Shown piece by piece: positions 44,758-57,594 of a DNA stretch of 64,000 nucleotides. A model generated the notes under the pieces. That model had not been told where the DNA came from and made no database searches. It saw nothing but the letters and a program-made list of their open reading frames with translations. Position 1 is the first letter of the stretch; every line of letters starts with the position of its first letter. A program made the translations under genes and the position numbers. The stretch comes from Lumbricus terrestris (lineage: Eukaryota > Annelida > Clitellata > Crassiclitellata > Lumbricidae). The DNA is taken from NCBI GenBank assembly GCA_949752735.1, contig OX457038.1, positions 23,744,655-23,808,654 of the forward strand. The letters run 5' to 3'.

Positions 44758-45234
44758 TCTCCAATTTCTTGTAACTTTTAGTATGTTCAACACCAGACCC
44801 AAGATACCAGAAAATCATCATAAAACGCCTTCTTACAATTTTGGGGATCATTTCATAGATTGACCCGACTATACAACCTTTTGAAGCAATTATAGGCCAT
44901 CATTTTGGCCGCCATCTTGTTTTCCCATGCAACCGCTGAAAATCAAGCTTGCTAACCATGATTTTCGTTCTCAGGAGGGTCAAATTAGTCTAGAAAAGCA
45001 TATTGGCAAATTATTACATGATTTGCTTCTAACAGTATCATTTCCAGATTCCATGCCTTGTCCAATTGGCGGCCATCTTTTTCCCGCCAAAATTAGACCA
45101 CTTGCCGTGGTCCGATTTCTTGTAACTTTTAGTATGTTCATCACCAGACCTATGACAACGGAAAATCGTCATAAAACGTTTTCTTGCAATTTTTTTTGGG
45201 TGCACCTAAGTTATTTCGTAGATTGACCCGACTA
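44758..45234. repeat. Direct repeat pair, 350-bp spacing
   Basis: 44758-44873 and 45106-45234 share TTTCTTGTAACTTTTAGTAT, CACCAGACC, CGTCATAAAACG and ATAGATTGACCCGACTA. The block between contains two GGCGGCCATCTT-like phrases. Confidence 0.7.
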
Positions 45235-45499
45235 CTATGTCTCATCTTATCCTCCCCCCTTCAAATTCCAGGCCCAGATGACACTCGCCTTAATAGCTGT
45301 CCCGCCCCTCTGATCCTTTGGTAACTCGACCCAGACCATCTTCGGACTACTCTTACGGACAACCCTTTTTACTCAACGCAGCGCTCGTGAATAAGCTGGT
45401 GCCCCGCGATTGGCTTTCGAGTAGCGTTTTAGAAGTTTGGAGATTACGGTTGTGATCGATTACGATTACTAGCAGAGGGAGGGGTTTGGTGGAGGAGAT

Positions 45500-46110
45500 A
45501 TGCCCATCCACCATTATAAAAATATTTTTGAAATTACATGCTGCAATGGTAGCATTTTAGACTGTCATTATGGCAAAAATGCTCATCATTTCAGTGCTGA
45601 TAGTTGTGGTTTACAGCTTAAAAGTGTCTTCTCCTATTGTTTAAATCTGTCAAATTTTCTAACTGTAATGGTATTATTTTAGGCTGTCATCTCAGCAAAA
45701 TCTCTTATAATTTCATTGCTGAAAGACTTGATTTAAGAGTTCAACAAATATCCCCTCCCCAATGGTCAAATTTGATGAATTTCCACATTGCAGTAGTTGT
45801 ATTTCAGGCTGTCATTTTAACGAAACGGCTCATCATTTCAGTGCCGAAAGTCGCGGTTTATGACTTCAAAAGTAAACCCTTGTATTTTAAAAATGTTTTT
45901 ACATGATTATCCACACTGCAGTGGCATCATTTTAAGCTGTCATCTCAACAAATTTCTCATCATTATTTCATTGCTGAAAGAAAATGTAATGGTTTAAGTG
46001 TTCAATGAATGTCGCCACCACCGTCACCACGTCGTAGACCTATAAAGTTTTGAATTTCCACACTGCAGAGATAGCATTCTTCGCTGTCGTTGTAACAAAA
46101 TTGCTCATTA
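45500..46110. repeat. Diverged satellite, inverse relative of 16330
   Basis: Four or five loosely periodic units (about 115-130 bases) with TTTCCACATTGCAGT, ATTTTAGGCTGTCAT and CTCATCATTTCAGTGCTGA phrases. The inverse of the 16-kb monomer (TTCCACAATGCAATGGCAGC, ATTTTAAGGTGTCGTCTTAAC) aligns with them. Confidence 0.6.
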
Positions 46111-46415
46111 TGGATAAACAGTGGATAAAACTCTAGAAATTTATAACGATATTTCTGAAATATTTCTGAAATATTGGAGATATCAGTATCTCCATCCCCA
46201 ACCGCAAATTTCGGGATCCGCCCTCTGGCCCCCTTAGTCTTCGCCTATGAATGCTGCTGCTAATTTAACACCCCATTTCCTAATGTAGTTGTACAGGACT
46301 AACGGCGTATTCCCTCCCAGGAAGACGGCGGGCCGCCCAGTAAGGTTATGGTGCACATAACCTCATCACGGGTCGGCGGCATGGTTAACATATCTGCGGT
46401 GCATTCGTTGGCATA
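46100..46415. repeat. Dispersed repeat (pair with 31255)
   Basis: Shares about 300 bases with 31255-31560 in the same orientation, ending in CATAACCTCATCACGGGTCG. It directly follows the satellite-like block, suggesting one composite element. Confidence 0.65.
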
Positions 46416-46984
46416 AGCATCTGCGCTAGTCATTTGCCGAAAATTTTAAAAAATCCTACCGTTTTAACCTAGTTTTTGGCGAATGATGACCTTTTTTTAG
46501 TCATTCGCAACTGATTTTTGGTCAACAAGCGACCCGGCTGAGACCCGGCAACAGCAGGTCTCGAAAATCGATGCCGGGTCGCAGACCCAGGTCACTTTCA
46601 GCCCTGCTTAGACTTAGAACTCCATGTGTGGGTGCAACCTATTTGCCAGTGGGACCTATGCACGGACTTTACTAAAAAAAATCATTAAGACGTCACATCG
46701 ACTTATAGAAAGGTGCCACATATAGCCAGGAAAATACGATAGGCATATATTAACCTCTCACAAAAATTTGCAATGATACATAATCTTATGCTTAGAACAA
46801 AATACTACACAACAGTTGTCAACCTCAGTATCAAAACAAACTCATTATGCGACTAGAAGCTTCAAATCCCTTAATCAAATAATTCAACAGTTTTGGTTGT
46901 GGTTTATTGTTTCTTCATGGATACGGGAGGCTTTAATATAAAAATAGTATGAGATAAACAAAAAGAAATTTCATGAAGTTGTGA

Positions 46985-47293
46985 CGTTTCTCGCCACCCC
47001 GCTCTACATGGCGCCTCAGATCGTAACCGGGTCGATCGCTTGCCTCTTCTTCTCGCAACTCTTCCAGATTGCCTGAGCAACGAGGCCCGAAAAAGGGTGT
47101 ATAGTTCTGAAGCGTCGCAACCCGACTCTGCCCCGTGCGCGGTCACCGGGGGGGGTAACGTCCTGAGCTCCAGGATGGCCAAATCTCAAAACAGGGTTCG
47201 CTCTCCTTTGGGCAGAGGACCCTCGCTTAGCACTACCCTTTACGGCCACTGCCTTTGCTCTCTTCTCTGACCGATCGGGTCTCTTTCGGACCA
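46985..47293 (-). pseudogene. Unrecognised basic reading frame
   Basis: On the minus strand from 47293, MVRKRPDRSEKRAKAVAVKG and a further 80 residues, Arg/Lys-rich, then a stop at 47018-47016. A run of seven G/C bases near 47150 allows a frame switch into a second open stretch. I do not recognise it. It could be the start of a retroelement ORF1 or gag-like gene cut off near 46985, or chance. Confidence 0.3.
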
Positions 47294-47429
47294 TGTTACA
47301 ACGAACGGAGGAAACGTTGTTACTTCCGACAGGCAATACCTGACGCTGCCATGAGGCCGGCCAAATGTGACGAAACCAAGACCACTCCAGGGGATTTAAC
47401 CCTATTCGATACTGTGATACAACCATTCT

Positions 47430-50400
47430 CTCGTAGCTCGTGACAAGACAGTCAAAATTCGCGTTATATGTTTTTCTGGTACCAGGCCTTTAGGGAGACC
47501 ACCCTTATTTCGCTAAGAAGCGATAATTCAAAATCTGTGCGGATATCGCACAAGTCGTTCTACTCTCACTCACGTTGAAACCAAGGAACACTCGAAGCCG
47601 CAGCGGTTACCAAGCGCTCGTGTACTTCACGCTCTCTCTCTCTCGCCCACGCGCTATCCGAAAGGAAATGCGCACGGTCGTACCTCGACCAAGTTAGCCG
47701 AAACCAATATCACGCGCTTGCCAGGCGCTTACACGCTCCTCTCACTTGAGACACTGTGCGCTATCCGTAGGAAAATCACACGACCGTACGCAGACACTGT
47801 CTACTCTTCGCCGCAACAGCCGCCAACGATCACTGACTTCGTAACTAGCTTGACTCGCGTTTACCGTCTATAGACCAGCATCGTCAAAAATGTACGGGGC
47901 TTAAAAATTAGCTACAATATATAAGATTCCTTATCTAAATTAACTTATGACCTATGGAACCGGGACACGCTGCATACACTAAAGGGAGCGGTTAGGGCAG
48001 CTAAGTTCAACCCTAAACCTTGCACCTGCGAATTCCTCGACCGGGCGGGGAAAACCACAGTATCGGCGAAGAAAAGCTTGTCGAGCCTTCACCATTCAAA
48101 CCACCAACGATATTCACTCACTGACGTTACTTTCACGGGAAAACTTGGTGCGCTGAGTAGATTGACACCAAGATCACCCAGATCGGACCAAAACTGACAA
48201 AGATACAGAACTGGGGAAAATACACCCGCCACGGCCAATAAATCGCTTTTCCGAAGCCTTTCCCACAGAACCGGTAACCAACTCTCACGTACACAAGATA
48301 GAACTCGGCGTGCTGAACAATATGACACCAACTTTTCACTGATCGGACCACAAACAACAAAGTTACAGCCTCTCGACCGGGAAGTTTCCGGTCTTCCGTG
48401 GACTTCAACCAACACACGCGATCGCGCCTTTCGCGTCGCAGGCCCACGCGCCTGGAACAGTCTTCCATCAACCATCCAGGATATCAAAACTGTATCAACT
48501 TTTAAAAAACAATTGAAGCTACACTTGCTCTCGAGCTCATGACATTTACTCTGACAGTTGACATTATGCGTGTAAAGCATCCTAGAAGTAGCTTGCTACT
48601 GACGATGCTATACAAATTGTCTGTCTGAATTACGCACAATCAGCCGGCACGGCACGGCTAAGCAAACACTTCAACGACCCTTCTACTGGTCGACTCAAAG
48701 ACCAAAAGATGAAGTTTGAAGATATTCAATAGATCGGAGGTTACAGAAATACACTCGCTGGCGTACGGAGCCGCGTGTCTCCGACACAGACCTGTACGAG
48801 GCGAACGTCCGCTGGGGGGACGCCGCTTTGCCGTACGCTAGGGCACGACGCGCGATCAGCAGAAAACGAGGCTGCGCCTAAAGATCGGGGGACCTTTGCG
48901 AGCTTCTACCTTCGAAACTATCACTGACACTCGTTAACTCTCAACAGGTAAAGTACTCCACTCGGCGAAACGAACAGTTTGACACCAAGCTTGTGTAAAT
49001 CAAACCAGAACTCTCAAAGTTGTACTATCACGGTAACACCGGCGGCGAGCTTCGAAATGAGGTTGCGCGTAAAGTGCGGGGCACCTTAGCGAGCTTCTAC
49101 TATCGAAACTATGACCAACACCGCTTAACTCTCAACAGGTAAAATTCTTCCCTTGACAAGACGAACAGGTCGACACCAATATTGTACCAATCGGACCAGA
49201 AATGACAAAGTTGTACGACTGCGGTAGCAGGCCGGCGACGAGCTTTGCTAACCTCTACCAATTCACCGAGAGCCCACAGCTACCAACTCTCGTTAGATTC
49301 ACGATGACACAGACAAGACGAACAATCTGACACCAAGATTGAGCGAATCGGATCACAGACGACAAAGTTTATATGACACGCGAAATGGCTACCCACCCGC
49401 GTCACAGTTACTCCCGCGAGTTTCCGGACCAATTCACTAATCGGGCTCTAACTCGCAAACGCTGCTAGCTAGACCAGGTTTCTCGACACTTTCACGGGCA
49501 AATCGTATGCGTCGCACAATCTGATGCATGTTTCCGGTCTGTAAAGTGAAATTCCACAGAGTATGACACTCAACGACACTAGGACCAGGAGTCGATGCCT
49601 CTGCGGGAGCTGCAACGACCTCTCGCCGAAGAGTCAGAAGGCACACTTCACCCTCAAATTCAATTGGTAACTGTAATGTGGTGCGTCGGCCGAGCGATCC
49701 GACTCGACCGAACGCGGCCTCAATTGCTATGCTTGACAGAAATTAAGGGAGCTGCACCCTTATGTGACAAGCCTCTACCCGGCTGCTTACGGGTAAACTA
49801 TCGCTAACTCTCACTGGCGATCAAGTTTCACTGTCATATTCAACCTCACCGGGTCTTAGCGATCAACCAAGGGAAGGAAGGCGCGGTGAACGTTGCACCC
49901 TCAAACCGATGAACTGACCGGAGCGCACCAACTACTGAAGTTCACCACCAAGGTGAAAGGACAGAAGACTGGGATTCAATTAACCCGACGCCCGAAGCGT
50001 TCTCAATTTACCGGCACCACTGTGTAACGACGCGTCCGGGGCGTCCGAACGAAATGCACTAGGCAACGTAGAAGCCTTCAATGTAGTCACCAACACCACC
50101 TTCACAGTCAGTCGGCAGACTGTATATCGAGCACGTCTCTTATTATTTCGTCCTCGGACCGGCAGAGCCGAGGCGTCTCTGATAAATGTAGGCTTTCCCT
50201 TTGCCCGTGTAACTCCCTGGCGTGACCGAGGCGGGTAGAGTGCTGAAGTCTACCAACGCCGGGTCCTTCGCGCAGGTAAATGTATGAACTCTGTATGCAA
50301 AACGTAAGTATATATGTGTGTAATTATATAAACCTGAGGGCAATCCTGAACGATGAGGCGGTCGCTTGGCGAGAGACGGCCCAGTGTCTCCCAGCCAACG

Positions 50401-51380
50401 GGTATCAGTAGCTCTCTCTATCAACGATGTAATCGTGCTATGAACTACCACAGTCACCTGATAAGCAGAAGGCGTCGGTGCAGCACACGACACGCTTCGA
50501 GACGGAAGACACTCAAAACTCACTCGCTGGCGATGAGTCGTCAGTAGAGTCAACGAAGATGATCACAAGGAGCGTAAGAACACAACTGATGCTACCCGAA
50601 GCTCCGAAAGCGAACGACGGCAGATCACTCTCACTGTCACGATCAAAAAGAAGCAATTTAGAGAGACATGAATCAGGTCGCGCCGACAAAGGCGGTCGCG
50701 TTTGTCAATCCCTCGCGGACGTAAGGAGCCGCGCTTCTCCCGGGTAACTCTCTGTGCTGCGGATCGCCCGCGTACGCGGTGCCGCTTCTCGCACTTCACC
50801 GTAACCAGTATTCACAATCGGTCTATCGCTATCGGAATCACAATCCGAACGTAAAGTATTCTGTGTATTTTAGCTGAGGGCACGTCCCCTCTACGTGTAT
50901 GATTCGGTTAAGTATTATGCCCTGATGAGATCGTGGCAGGGTGGGGCCGAGCCAGCCACTGCCGGATCTACGTGCAGGTTTCGTGCAAGTTTTATCGTAA
51001 TTCACTGGAAACACTCTGAGGCGTTGTCAAGCAAGGAATTGAATATAAGAAAATATTCACTGAGGGTCAAACGAACCAGTCACAACACAGACACCACCTG
51101 GCGCGATCGTAGCGGGGTGAGGCCCAAGTCAACCACCGCTAGAACGTCGTCACAGGCCAATATGCACAACCTCCGTATGTACGGATTCGAACGTGTATCA
51201 ATATTCTCTCAGAGTCACCGTAATATTTCACAAAGTCACCAATGAAACACTCCGACACTGTCAAACGATCAGATTCAATGTACCAAGGCTGCGTGGAGAT
51301 CAATGAGACAAATCAAATTCATACTCATTGACCATAGAGTGATCGCCACCACTCTACACTAGTAGCAGAACACCGTGTGG
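47430..51380. other. GC-rich block with 160-190-bp tandem subrepeats
   Basis: Base composition changes sharply near 46985 and again near 51400. A phrase like CGAACAGTTTGACACCAA plus AATCGGACCAGAAATGACAA recurs with TGACACCAA-type cores at about 48164, 48323, 48981, 49172 and 49329 (spacings 159, 191, 157). ACTCTCAACAGGTAAA recurs beside it. Many CGs, no recognised gene. A short LINE piece lies at 48375. It resembles the promoter/5' region of a large retroelement on the minus strand, but this is inference. Confidence 0.5.
48375..48560 (+). pseudogene. LINE C-terminal fragment
   Basis: Encodes TRDRAFRVAGPRAWNSLPST then IQDIKTVSTFKKQLKLHLLS and a stop, the last 50 residues common to CR1/L2-like ORFs. 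It is placed inside the GC-rich block between two of its tandem units. Confidence 0.7.
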
Positions 51381-51399
51381 CAGCCTTTATTCCACCGGA

Positions 51400-52551
51400 A
51401 TATAGCTGTTTGCACACTATAGTTTGGCATAAAACCTGTATTCGGTTTTCCGTATAGAAAACTTCAAAAATTCAGGAAAAATCCAATTCTTGTCTGATCT
51501 TCACCATTTTTCTTTCTATCGATTCCCCTAGGTCTAAGCTATATTTTCCCCCCTAAATTAACCTTATTGGACGGTCCTAAAATTTGCTATATTATTAAAC
51601 CTATTCCTACCTATAGGAAAGCTAAAGACACAATTTGGCTATTTTAAGCGTGTCATAGACATTCTCGCCTGTTTCCAGCATAGTTTCACAGGCATTACTT
51701 TGTAACATTCCGTATCTTGTGGCCTGTCCGCCACAAAGTCATTCATGAAGTGAACTTTTTTTTAAACCAATCCATTTATGTAGCTTCTATGCATTGCATC
51801 TGTATGTTTCTTTAGATGTTTGGATGTGTGAAGATTTCAAGAGCAGTTTGAGATTGTCCCATAGCAGAGCTACATAAATGGATTATTTGCAAGCAATTGA
51901 AACCTATCATGGAAGCGGCTTATTTGACGGGTGGCTTTCTGCAAGCCATTTGCAGTTGAAACATTTTGGGGAGGGGAAGCAATGGTGAGTAGAACAAGAT
52001 TTTTTGGTTCAGCACAAAGTTGGAAACAAGACACCAAAAGCCACCTAAAAATATCTTTTTTGAAATATTTTTTTGGGTGTTTAAAACTAAATTTTGGTAT
52101 CAAATTCTGCATAATTGTTCAAGTTTACTTTATTCTAGATGGTTTCCCGTCCTAAGACAGTAAAAAATAATTTTGATAAAGCTATCAGCCCATGGGCCTC
52201 AGCAGCCCACAGACCACTTGCCAACGTGCCACATATTGGACAGCACAGCAATAGACTGTCATGTACCTGAACTTTCATTAGATACAAATCTGAATGCATG
52301 CAATGGTCTAAATGCAATTTGACAAGAAAAACTGCCGTAGGATGTCAATAATCTTGTAAACATCGTACACAGTAGGCAGTTCTCTTAACAGCATCACCTA
52401 CTTGAATGAAACGAGTCTAGTTCACAGCAGCAGCACCTACCAAAATGGACTGGTGTGGTAGGTGAAAATGCATAAAACACACCTGTAAACAAAGGCTTTA
52501 TGTTAACCAATTCAAAAAAGGCAAATGTCCAGGCTATCCAGCACAGCTTAC
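51400..52551. other. Intronic AT-rich tract
   Basis: Receptor intron before the helix 3 exon. I see no gene, RNA or paired termini. Confidence 0.6.
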
Positions 52552-52663
52552 CTGGTAAACTTTTACAGTATGTTATTGAAGAAAATGTGTAAACAGGGAC
52601 AACTTTGCTTTGAATCCATTCAGCGAGAGATGCATTCATATCAGACGGACTAGTCTGCCAATG
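52552..52663 (-). CDS. Nuclear receptor LBD, helix 3 exon
   Basis: Encodes 37 residues, from HWQTSPSDMNASLAEWIQSK to VYTFSSITYCKSLP, plus one base of Gly. The acceptor is TTTGTAG before CATTGG and the donor is GTAAGC. Joined to the next exon it forms YCKSLPGFQDFATKDQATLI, the ligand-binding-domain signature (F-A-K-x-x-P-G-F-x-x-L-x-x-x-D-Q in most receptors) spanning helices 3-4. Phase in 0, phase out 1. Confidence 0.88.
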
Positions 52664-52742
52664 CTACAAAAGCAAGTATTAACAGACAACCTAAAGATTT
52701 GAAAATGAAATACTCTGTAAACAATCTGCAAATTCTTTAAAC

Positions 52743-53083
52743 CAGCGGTTCCCAACCCGTGGCCCGCGGGCCAAAAGTGGCCCGCCTGGCCTACAAAAAT
52801 GGCCCGCACCATCTCAATGAATAAAGAAAAAATATTGTAAAAATTGACAATTTGGACATGATAGAATATAAAATTCTTTTCAATTACAGATTATTTTATT
52901 TGGACGTTAATAAATTGCATCAAACATTCTATTTTGATTCAATTGCAACAATTTTATACGCCTTTAGTCAATTAAATTTTATAACCTTGTGGCCCCTAAT
53001 GTCCTTCAACTAAGAAAAAGTGGCCCTCGTGTTCACCAACTTAAAAAAAGTGGCTCGACAATCAAAAAGGTTGGGAACCACTG
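52743..53083. mobile_element. hAT-like MITE, exact 8-bp duplication
   Basis: Inverted ends CAGCGGTTCCCAACC and GGTTGGGAACCACTG, target CTTTAAAC duplicated at 52735-52742 and 53084-53091. GTGGCCCGC repeats inside the left end. 341 bases, sitting 80 bases from the helix 3 exon. Confidence 0.92.
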
Positions 53084-53189
53084 CTTTAAACGTTACTATG
53101 GTTGAAATATAAAACACCAGCCCATCAAATGATTCAAGTCAATTTTTATTTTAAAAGATCATGAATTTCCTGAGAGGCAATCAATCATT

Positions 53190-54150
53190 GCCCCACGTGA
53201 GGCATGGTGGTGTAGTGCAGTGGTTCCCAAACTTCAGTAGGCCGCGGACCGGCAATAATTTTTGGTGAAGCTCGCGGACCGCAACTTAGGCCTAAATGGC
53301 GATGGCAAACTAAAGCGACCTAAATTATAAAAAGACTAAAATATAAGGCTATTTAGAATTAGCCTAGACTGACATGTCCTCGAAGTCTTATTTGTTTAAG
53401 ATTTATTATGAGTATAGGCTTTGCTGTTAAACGCTATTTGTGCAAGATTCCTTTTTTGCGATGCGTAAAGATGCGAGGAACTTAAGGATGCTTTCAATGC
53501 GAAAACACTGTAGACCTGACCTTGGTGCTTTTAACCATGTGCGTCTGCAGTTTTTCAGATTTGTTTGCTTACGTTTTCATTGTTTTCATTCAAATACTTT
53601 TGTTTATATTTAACGTTTTAAACTGAAAGTTTTATACTAATTGTATGTCAGACATTTTTTAATTCTGCATCCAGCGTTTACTAGCACTAGGTTATCACTC
53701 ACCATAGATCAACATAAAATAAGCTCGAAACTGACTGCAGTCATCGATGTAGTAAAATTTAGAATCAATTTAAATTGTTTGAATTCGCCATCTGCATGGC
53801 AAGTTAAAATATAAGGCGCGTTGATTTAGGCTTTCTCAAATTTTTAAATATTAAGACAGAAATTTAAATAAATTTTGGACAACAATTTGAATAATTTCAC
53901 TATTTCAAACAAATAAACTAATAATTACAGTTTATTTTTAATTTTTAACTCTTTTCCGCGGACCGGCGATCGTACCTCCGCGGACCGGTGCCGGTCCGCG
54001 GACCACCACTTTGGGAACCACTGGTGTAGTGGGCATGTTCGTTGCCCTGCAGCCGGAGGGTTGAGCAAGTTCTTCACTCACAATTGCTCAGGAATGGTTC
54101 ACAGACACATGGTAAAAAAGTTCAAGCTAGAAACCAAGACACCCTCTCAG
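53190..54150 (+). mobile_element. SINE copy split by a hAT element
   Basis: 53190-53217 and 54032-54150 together match the SINE at 35521: GGCATGGTGGTGTAGTG joined to GGCATGTTCGTTGCCCTGCA and GCCGGAGGGTT, later ACTCACAATTGCTCA. About 28 bases including the B box are missing relative to that copy. Confidence 0.65.
53218..54023. mobile_element. hAT-like MITE, exact 8-bp duplication
   Basis: Inverted ends CAGTGGTTCCCAAACTT and CTTTGGGAACCACTG, target GTGTAGTG duplicated at 53210-53217 and 54024-54031. GCGGACCGG repeats lie inside both ends. 806 bases, non-coding. Confidence 0.92.
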
Positions 54151-54599
54151 TTTGTTAGACCTACCAATTGTATCATTGAGACAAAATTTCAGCTTCCAAT
54201 TGAAACTGGAAGACGGAGCTCACGGAATGTGCTATTTTGTCCTAAGCTGATAAATAGTCATTAATTGTAGAAATAAATGGATCAAGCATACTTTCCCATA
54301 CAATTGACAGGCAAGAAAAATTGACAAAAACAACCATGTGCCATATTAGTTTTGAAAAACAAGTGCGTGTTCATATAACAAAGTGAAATTAAATAAATTA
54401 AAGTTAAATCCATGCAATATTCTTGCATTGTGTTTGAAAAGTTTGTAAATTCTACTATTATCATTCAAGCAATAAAGCGAAAATTCAGTGTCTCACAAAT
54501 ATGTTGCAGCAAATGGCATTATAACCACACTTAACTGCAAAGGTAACCACAATTCTTTAGTTAGACGGCTCCAGAAATGGATCACTGAAATTTAATTGA

Positions 54600-54675
54600 A
54601 ATTTTGTTTCAGTTGATAGCCTACATTGTGACATTGTGCACGTTACAAATTTATTTAATAATAATAATAATAAAA
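54600..54675 (+). mobile_element. L2-like 3' end
   Basis: ACATTGTGCACGTTACAAAT then TTATTTAATAATAATAATAA, as at 2515 and inverted at 41825. A second AAT microsatellite is at 54740-54762. Confidence 0.55.
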
Positions 54676-55635
54676 CAGCTCCAAGCATAATTTTTTGAAA
54701 TCCCGAGGGATCCTAGGTACCTCGGGTAAAAAAAAAAAAAATAATAATAATAATAATAATATAGTCATCCCTTAAATAAGGTTTTCATAACCTTCAGTAA
54801 TCTTCTTCAAAGAAGTTGACTGGGTTTGTTATTTTAAAGGGCTTTTAAATCCAATTATTGTCATCATTCACAGAAGGAAAATATTTGTGCAAGTTCATTA
54901 AAGCTCGTGATATATGATCCACAATATCTTTATGAGTATATTAATTGAAAATGCAATGAATTTTTTTTTAAATATTGAAGGTCTGAAAGCATACCAGCTC
55001 ACTTCATAATGTAGAATGAGTGCAATGTGCTCGCTATCCAAATTATAACAAAACAGCTCAATAGCCTTGACTGCAGTTGCTGCAGAAAATTAATAATTTT
55101 CTCACTGAACCCATAGTCTTCATCTAAAAATCTTACTAATAATTTGACAACAATCCAGGTCTACAACACTTTTATACAATTTCCTCATCGAACCTTGTCT
55201 TCTTCTCATGCAAGATATTCAGGAACACATTTTGGGAAACGTTGAATTAGCGACTGAATCTTCCGCTGAAGATTCAGCAATTCAGCACCAGCCATGCGGA
55301 TAACAATTAACAATAACATCTCAATGTGTTACAACTTGCTTTAAATAATATACTTTATTTGTTTAGATCTTTGTTGAATAATAAATAATTTGAAATAAAT
55401 AATTCTGAAACTATTTTGAAATTTCGGCACATATGTTACACTTTCCATTTGTCAATACCTTCGAAGCACATCTAAAACACCACAACTAAGTATGGCAAAT
55501 ACATTACTTCTCTCATATGAAGGCTGTTCTTTCCAAAGTTTTCACGAAAGGCAGTGCATAAGATCGTAGGCGGAATAGTGCTTCCTTGTCAGTTTTGCTA
55601 ACGCCTGGTTTTTTAATTGCCTTGATCCAGGGCTG
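54676..55635. other. Intronic AT-rich tract
   Basis: No gene or element end is recognised between the L2 tail and the L2-like LINE. Confidence 0.6.
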
Positions 55636-55639
55636 AGGA

Positions 55640-57590
55640 ATAAATGTAATGTAATGTAATTAGTAATTTATATAGCGCCGCTCACAACCAAGGCCATTCA
55701 GTAGCGCTCCCAGTGCGATAACCCCTAGAGAAAAAATAGGTCTTAAGAAGAGAGAGAGATGTAGATAACGATCCTGAAAGTAGAGTCCCACGCAGAGTGG
55801 AGGGAAGAGAATTCCACAAGGAGGGCCCAATGATGGTGAAGGATCGAGTTTGAGCAATAGTGATCCTAGCTCGTGGAACAAACAAGTCAGCCCTGTCCAG
55901 AGAACGGAGAGGTCGATGAGAAGATGCTGATAGAGGAGAACGAATGAGATCACTGAGATACATCGGTGCAAGAGCAGCAAGACCCAGTTTGGATTTGAGT
56001 ACCAGAGAAAGGACTTTATATTGTATGCGGGCAGAGAGAGGAAGCCAGTGTAGTTGGTTAATCATAAACGATGATATATGAGAGTACTTAGGAAGGCGCG
56101 CAATTAATCGAGCAGCAGCATTAAGGACAGATTGAATGGGAGATAGGCGGACCTTTGGAAGACCAATAAGAAGGGAGTTACAGTAATCAATTCTGGAACA
56201 GACAAAAGCATGGACTATTGATGTCATGGTTGAAAGGGAGACAGATCTGCGAATGGACCTGAGATGACGGAGGTGAAAGTAAGAGAAGCGCGTAAGGTTG
56301 GTTACATGTGTTGAGAATGTCAGCGAGCAGTCAAGAGTGACACCTAGGTCACGAACACAAGTAGAAAATTTAAATTCAGGAAAGGTCTGAGATAGAAGCA
56401 AAAAGTCAATTTTTTTAATTTGCTGGGGAGTGCCAAGCCAGATGAGTTGAGTTTTGTTAGAATTGAGTGAAAGGCGATTTGAAGACATCCACATGTGCAA
56501 ATCATGGGAAAGTGCCTCAATATGGCGAACTAGTATGAGTTGAGTAGAGGGAGAACCATGAACATAGGCCTGAACATCATCAGCAAAGAGGTGACCAGTA
56601 GCAGAGTGACTTGTAAACAGAGAAGTAACATCAGCCGTGTACAGAATGAAGAGTAGGGGTCCAAGGACTGATCCCTGTGGAACTCCTAAAACTACCGGCA
56701 CCCAGTTAGATCTGGAATTACCAGCTATAACCATTTGGGTACGACCAGACAAGTAAGATTGAAGCCATAGGAGAGGGACACCTTTAATACCATAGGAGGA
56801 TTCAAGGCGCTGGAGCAAAATTTTGTGATCGACCATGTCAAAAGCTGCTGATACATCAAAAAGTGCAAGAAGGGAAACCTGAGCCTTATCAATAGCTGCA
56901 TAGATGTCATCTAACATGGAGAGTAGGGCTGTTTCAGTTGAATGGAAAGCCCGAAAACCAGATTGGCGAGAGGGGAGAAGACCTGATGATTCAAGGTAAG
57001 GAAGAATCTGAATGGAAACCAGACGCTCAAGGGTTTTAGAAAGAAAAGACAGGTTGGAAATAGGCCGATAATTCTGACAGTGGCTAGGGTCAAGATTAGT
57101 TTTCTTAAGTGAAGGAAAAACCAAAGCACGTTTTTGAGAAGCAGGAATAGAGCCCTCAGCAAGTGATCTATTGAAGAGATAGAGAAAAAAGGAGCAAGAT
57201 CATCAAGCATGTCAATAATAATAAATGGAGGAAGGGGTCAAGTTCACATGACCTAACACCTGAAAAAACCGTTCGTAGCTCAGCATCTGTAATAGGCTTA
57301 AAGCCATCAAAAACAGAAGACGTAGTTGTGAACTCAGGTGGTGGTGCATCAGCTGTAGCAGCACGAAGAGAGTTTGTATTTGTGTTGAGCATGTCAATGA
57401 AATCATCAGCAGAGAAGGTTGGAGTCTCAAGCGGACGAGACGGACGACCAAGAAGTCCAGAGATGGAAGACCAGAGACAAGAAAATTAGAAAAATTATCT
57501 GGAGAATATAAAAACCTGGGATGGCTACAACTCATCAAGATGCAGTGGAGCAAAGGTATCTTGAAAGGCAATGGCATTAAATAAAGTATT
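55640..57590 (-). CDS. L2-like LINE reverse transcriptase, most complete copy
   Basis: A 480-codon frame (57124-55682) covers the whole reverse transcriptase: NYRPISNLSFLSKTLERLV (finger), LLALFDVSAAFDMVDHKILL, GVPQGSVLGPLLFILYTADV, HLFADDVQAYVHG (FADD), NSNKTQLIWLG, NAAARLIARLPKYSHISSFM and GPSLWNSLPSTLRG at the end. Upstream, 57577-57168 continues in two other frames (ITDAELRTVFSGV, then LDP and DMLDDLAPFF), so at least one frameshift separates it from the linker. The endonuclease is missing. The 3' end has GCGCTATATAAATT and TTACAT units. Confidence 0.9.
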
Positions 57591-57594
57591 TGAT

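Noticed and set aside
47016..47426. Confident host exon on the minus strand
   Set aside because: No conserved domain, no supported splice sites, and it borders a repeat-like block; kept only as a low-confidence frame.
50143..50553. 136-codon minus-strand frame in the GC-rich block
   Set aside because: GC-rich sequence gives long chance frames; no recognisable motif.
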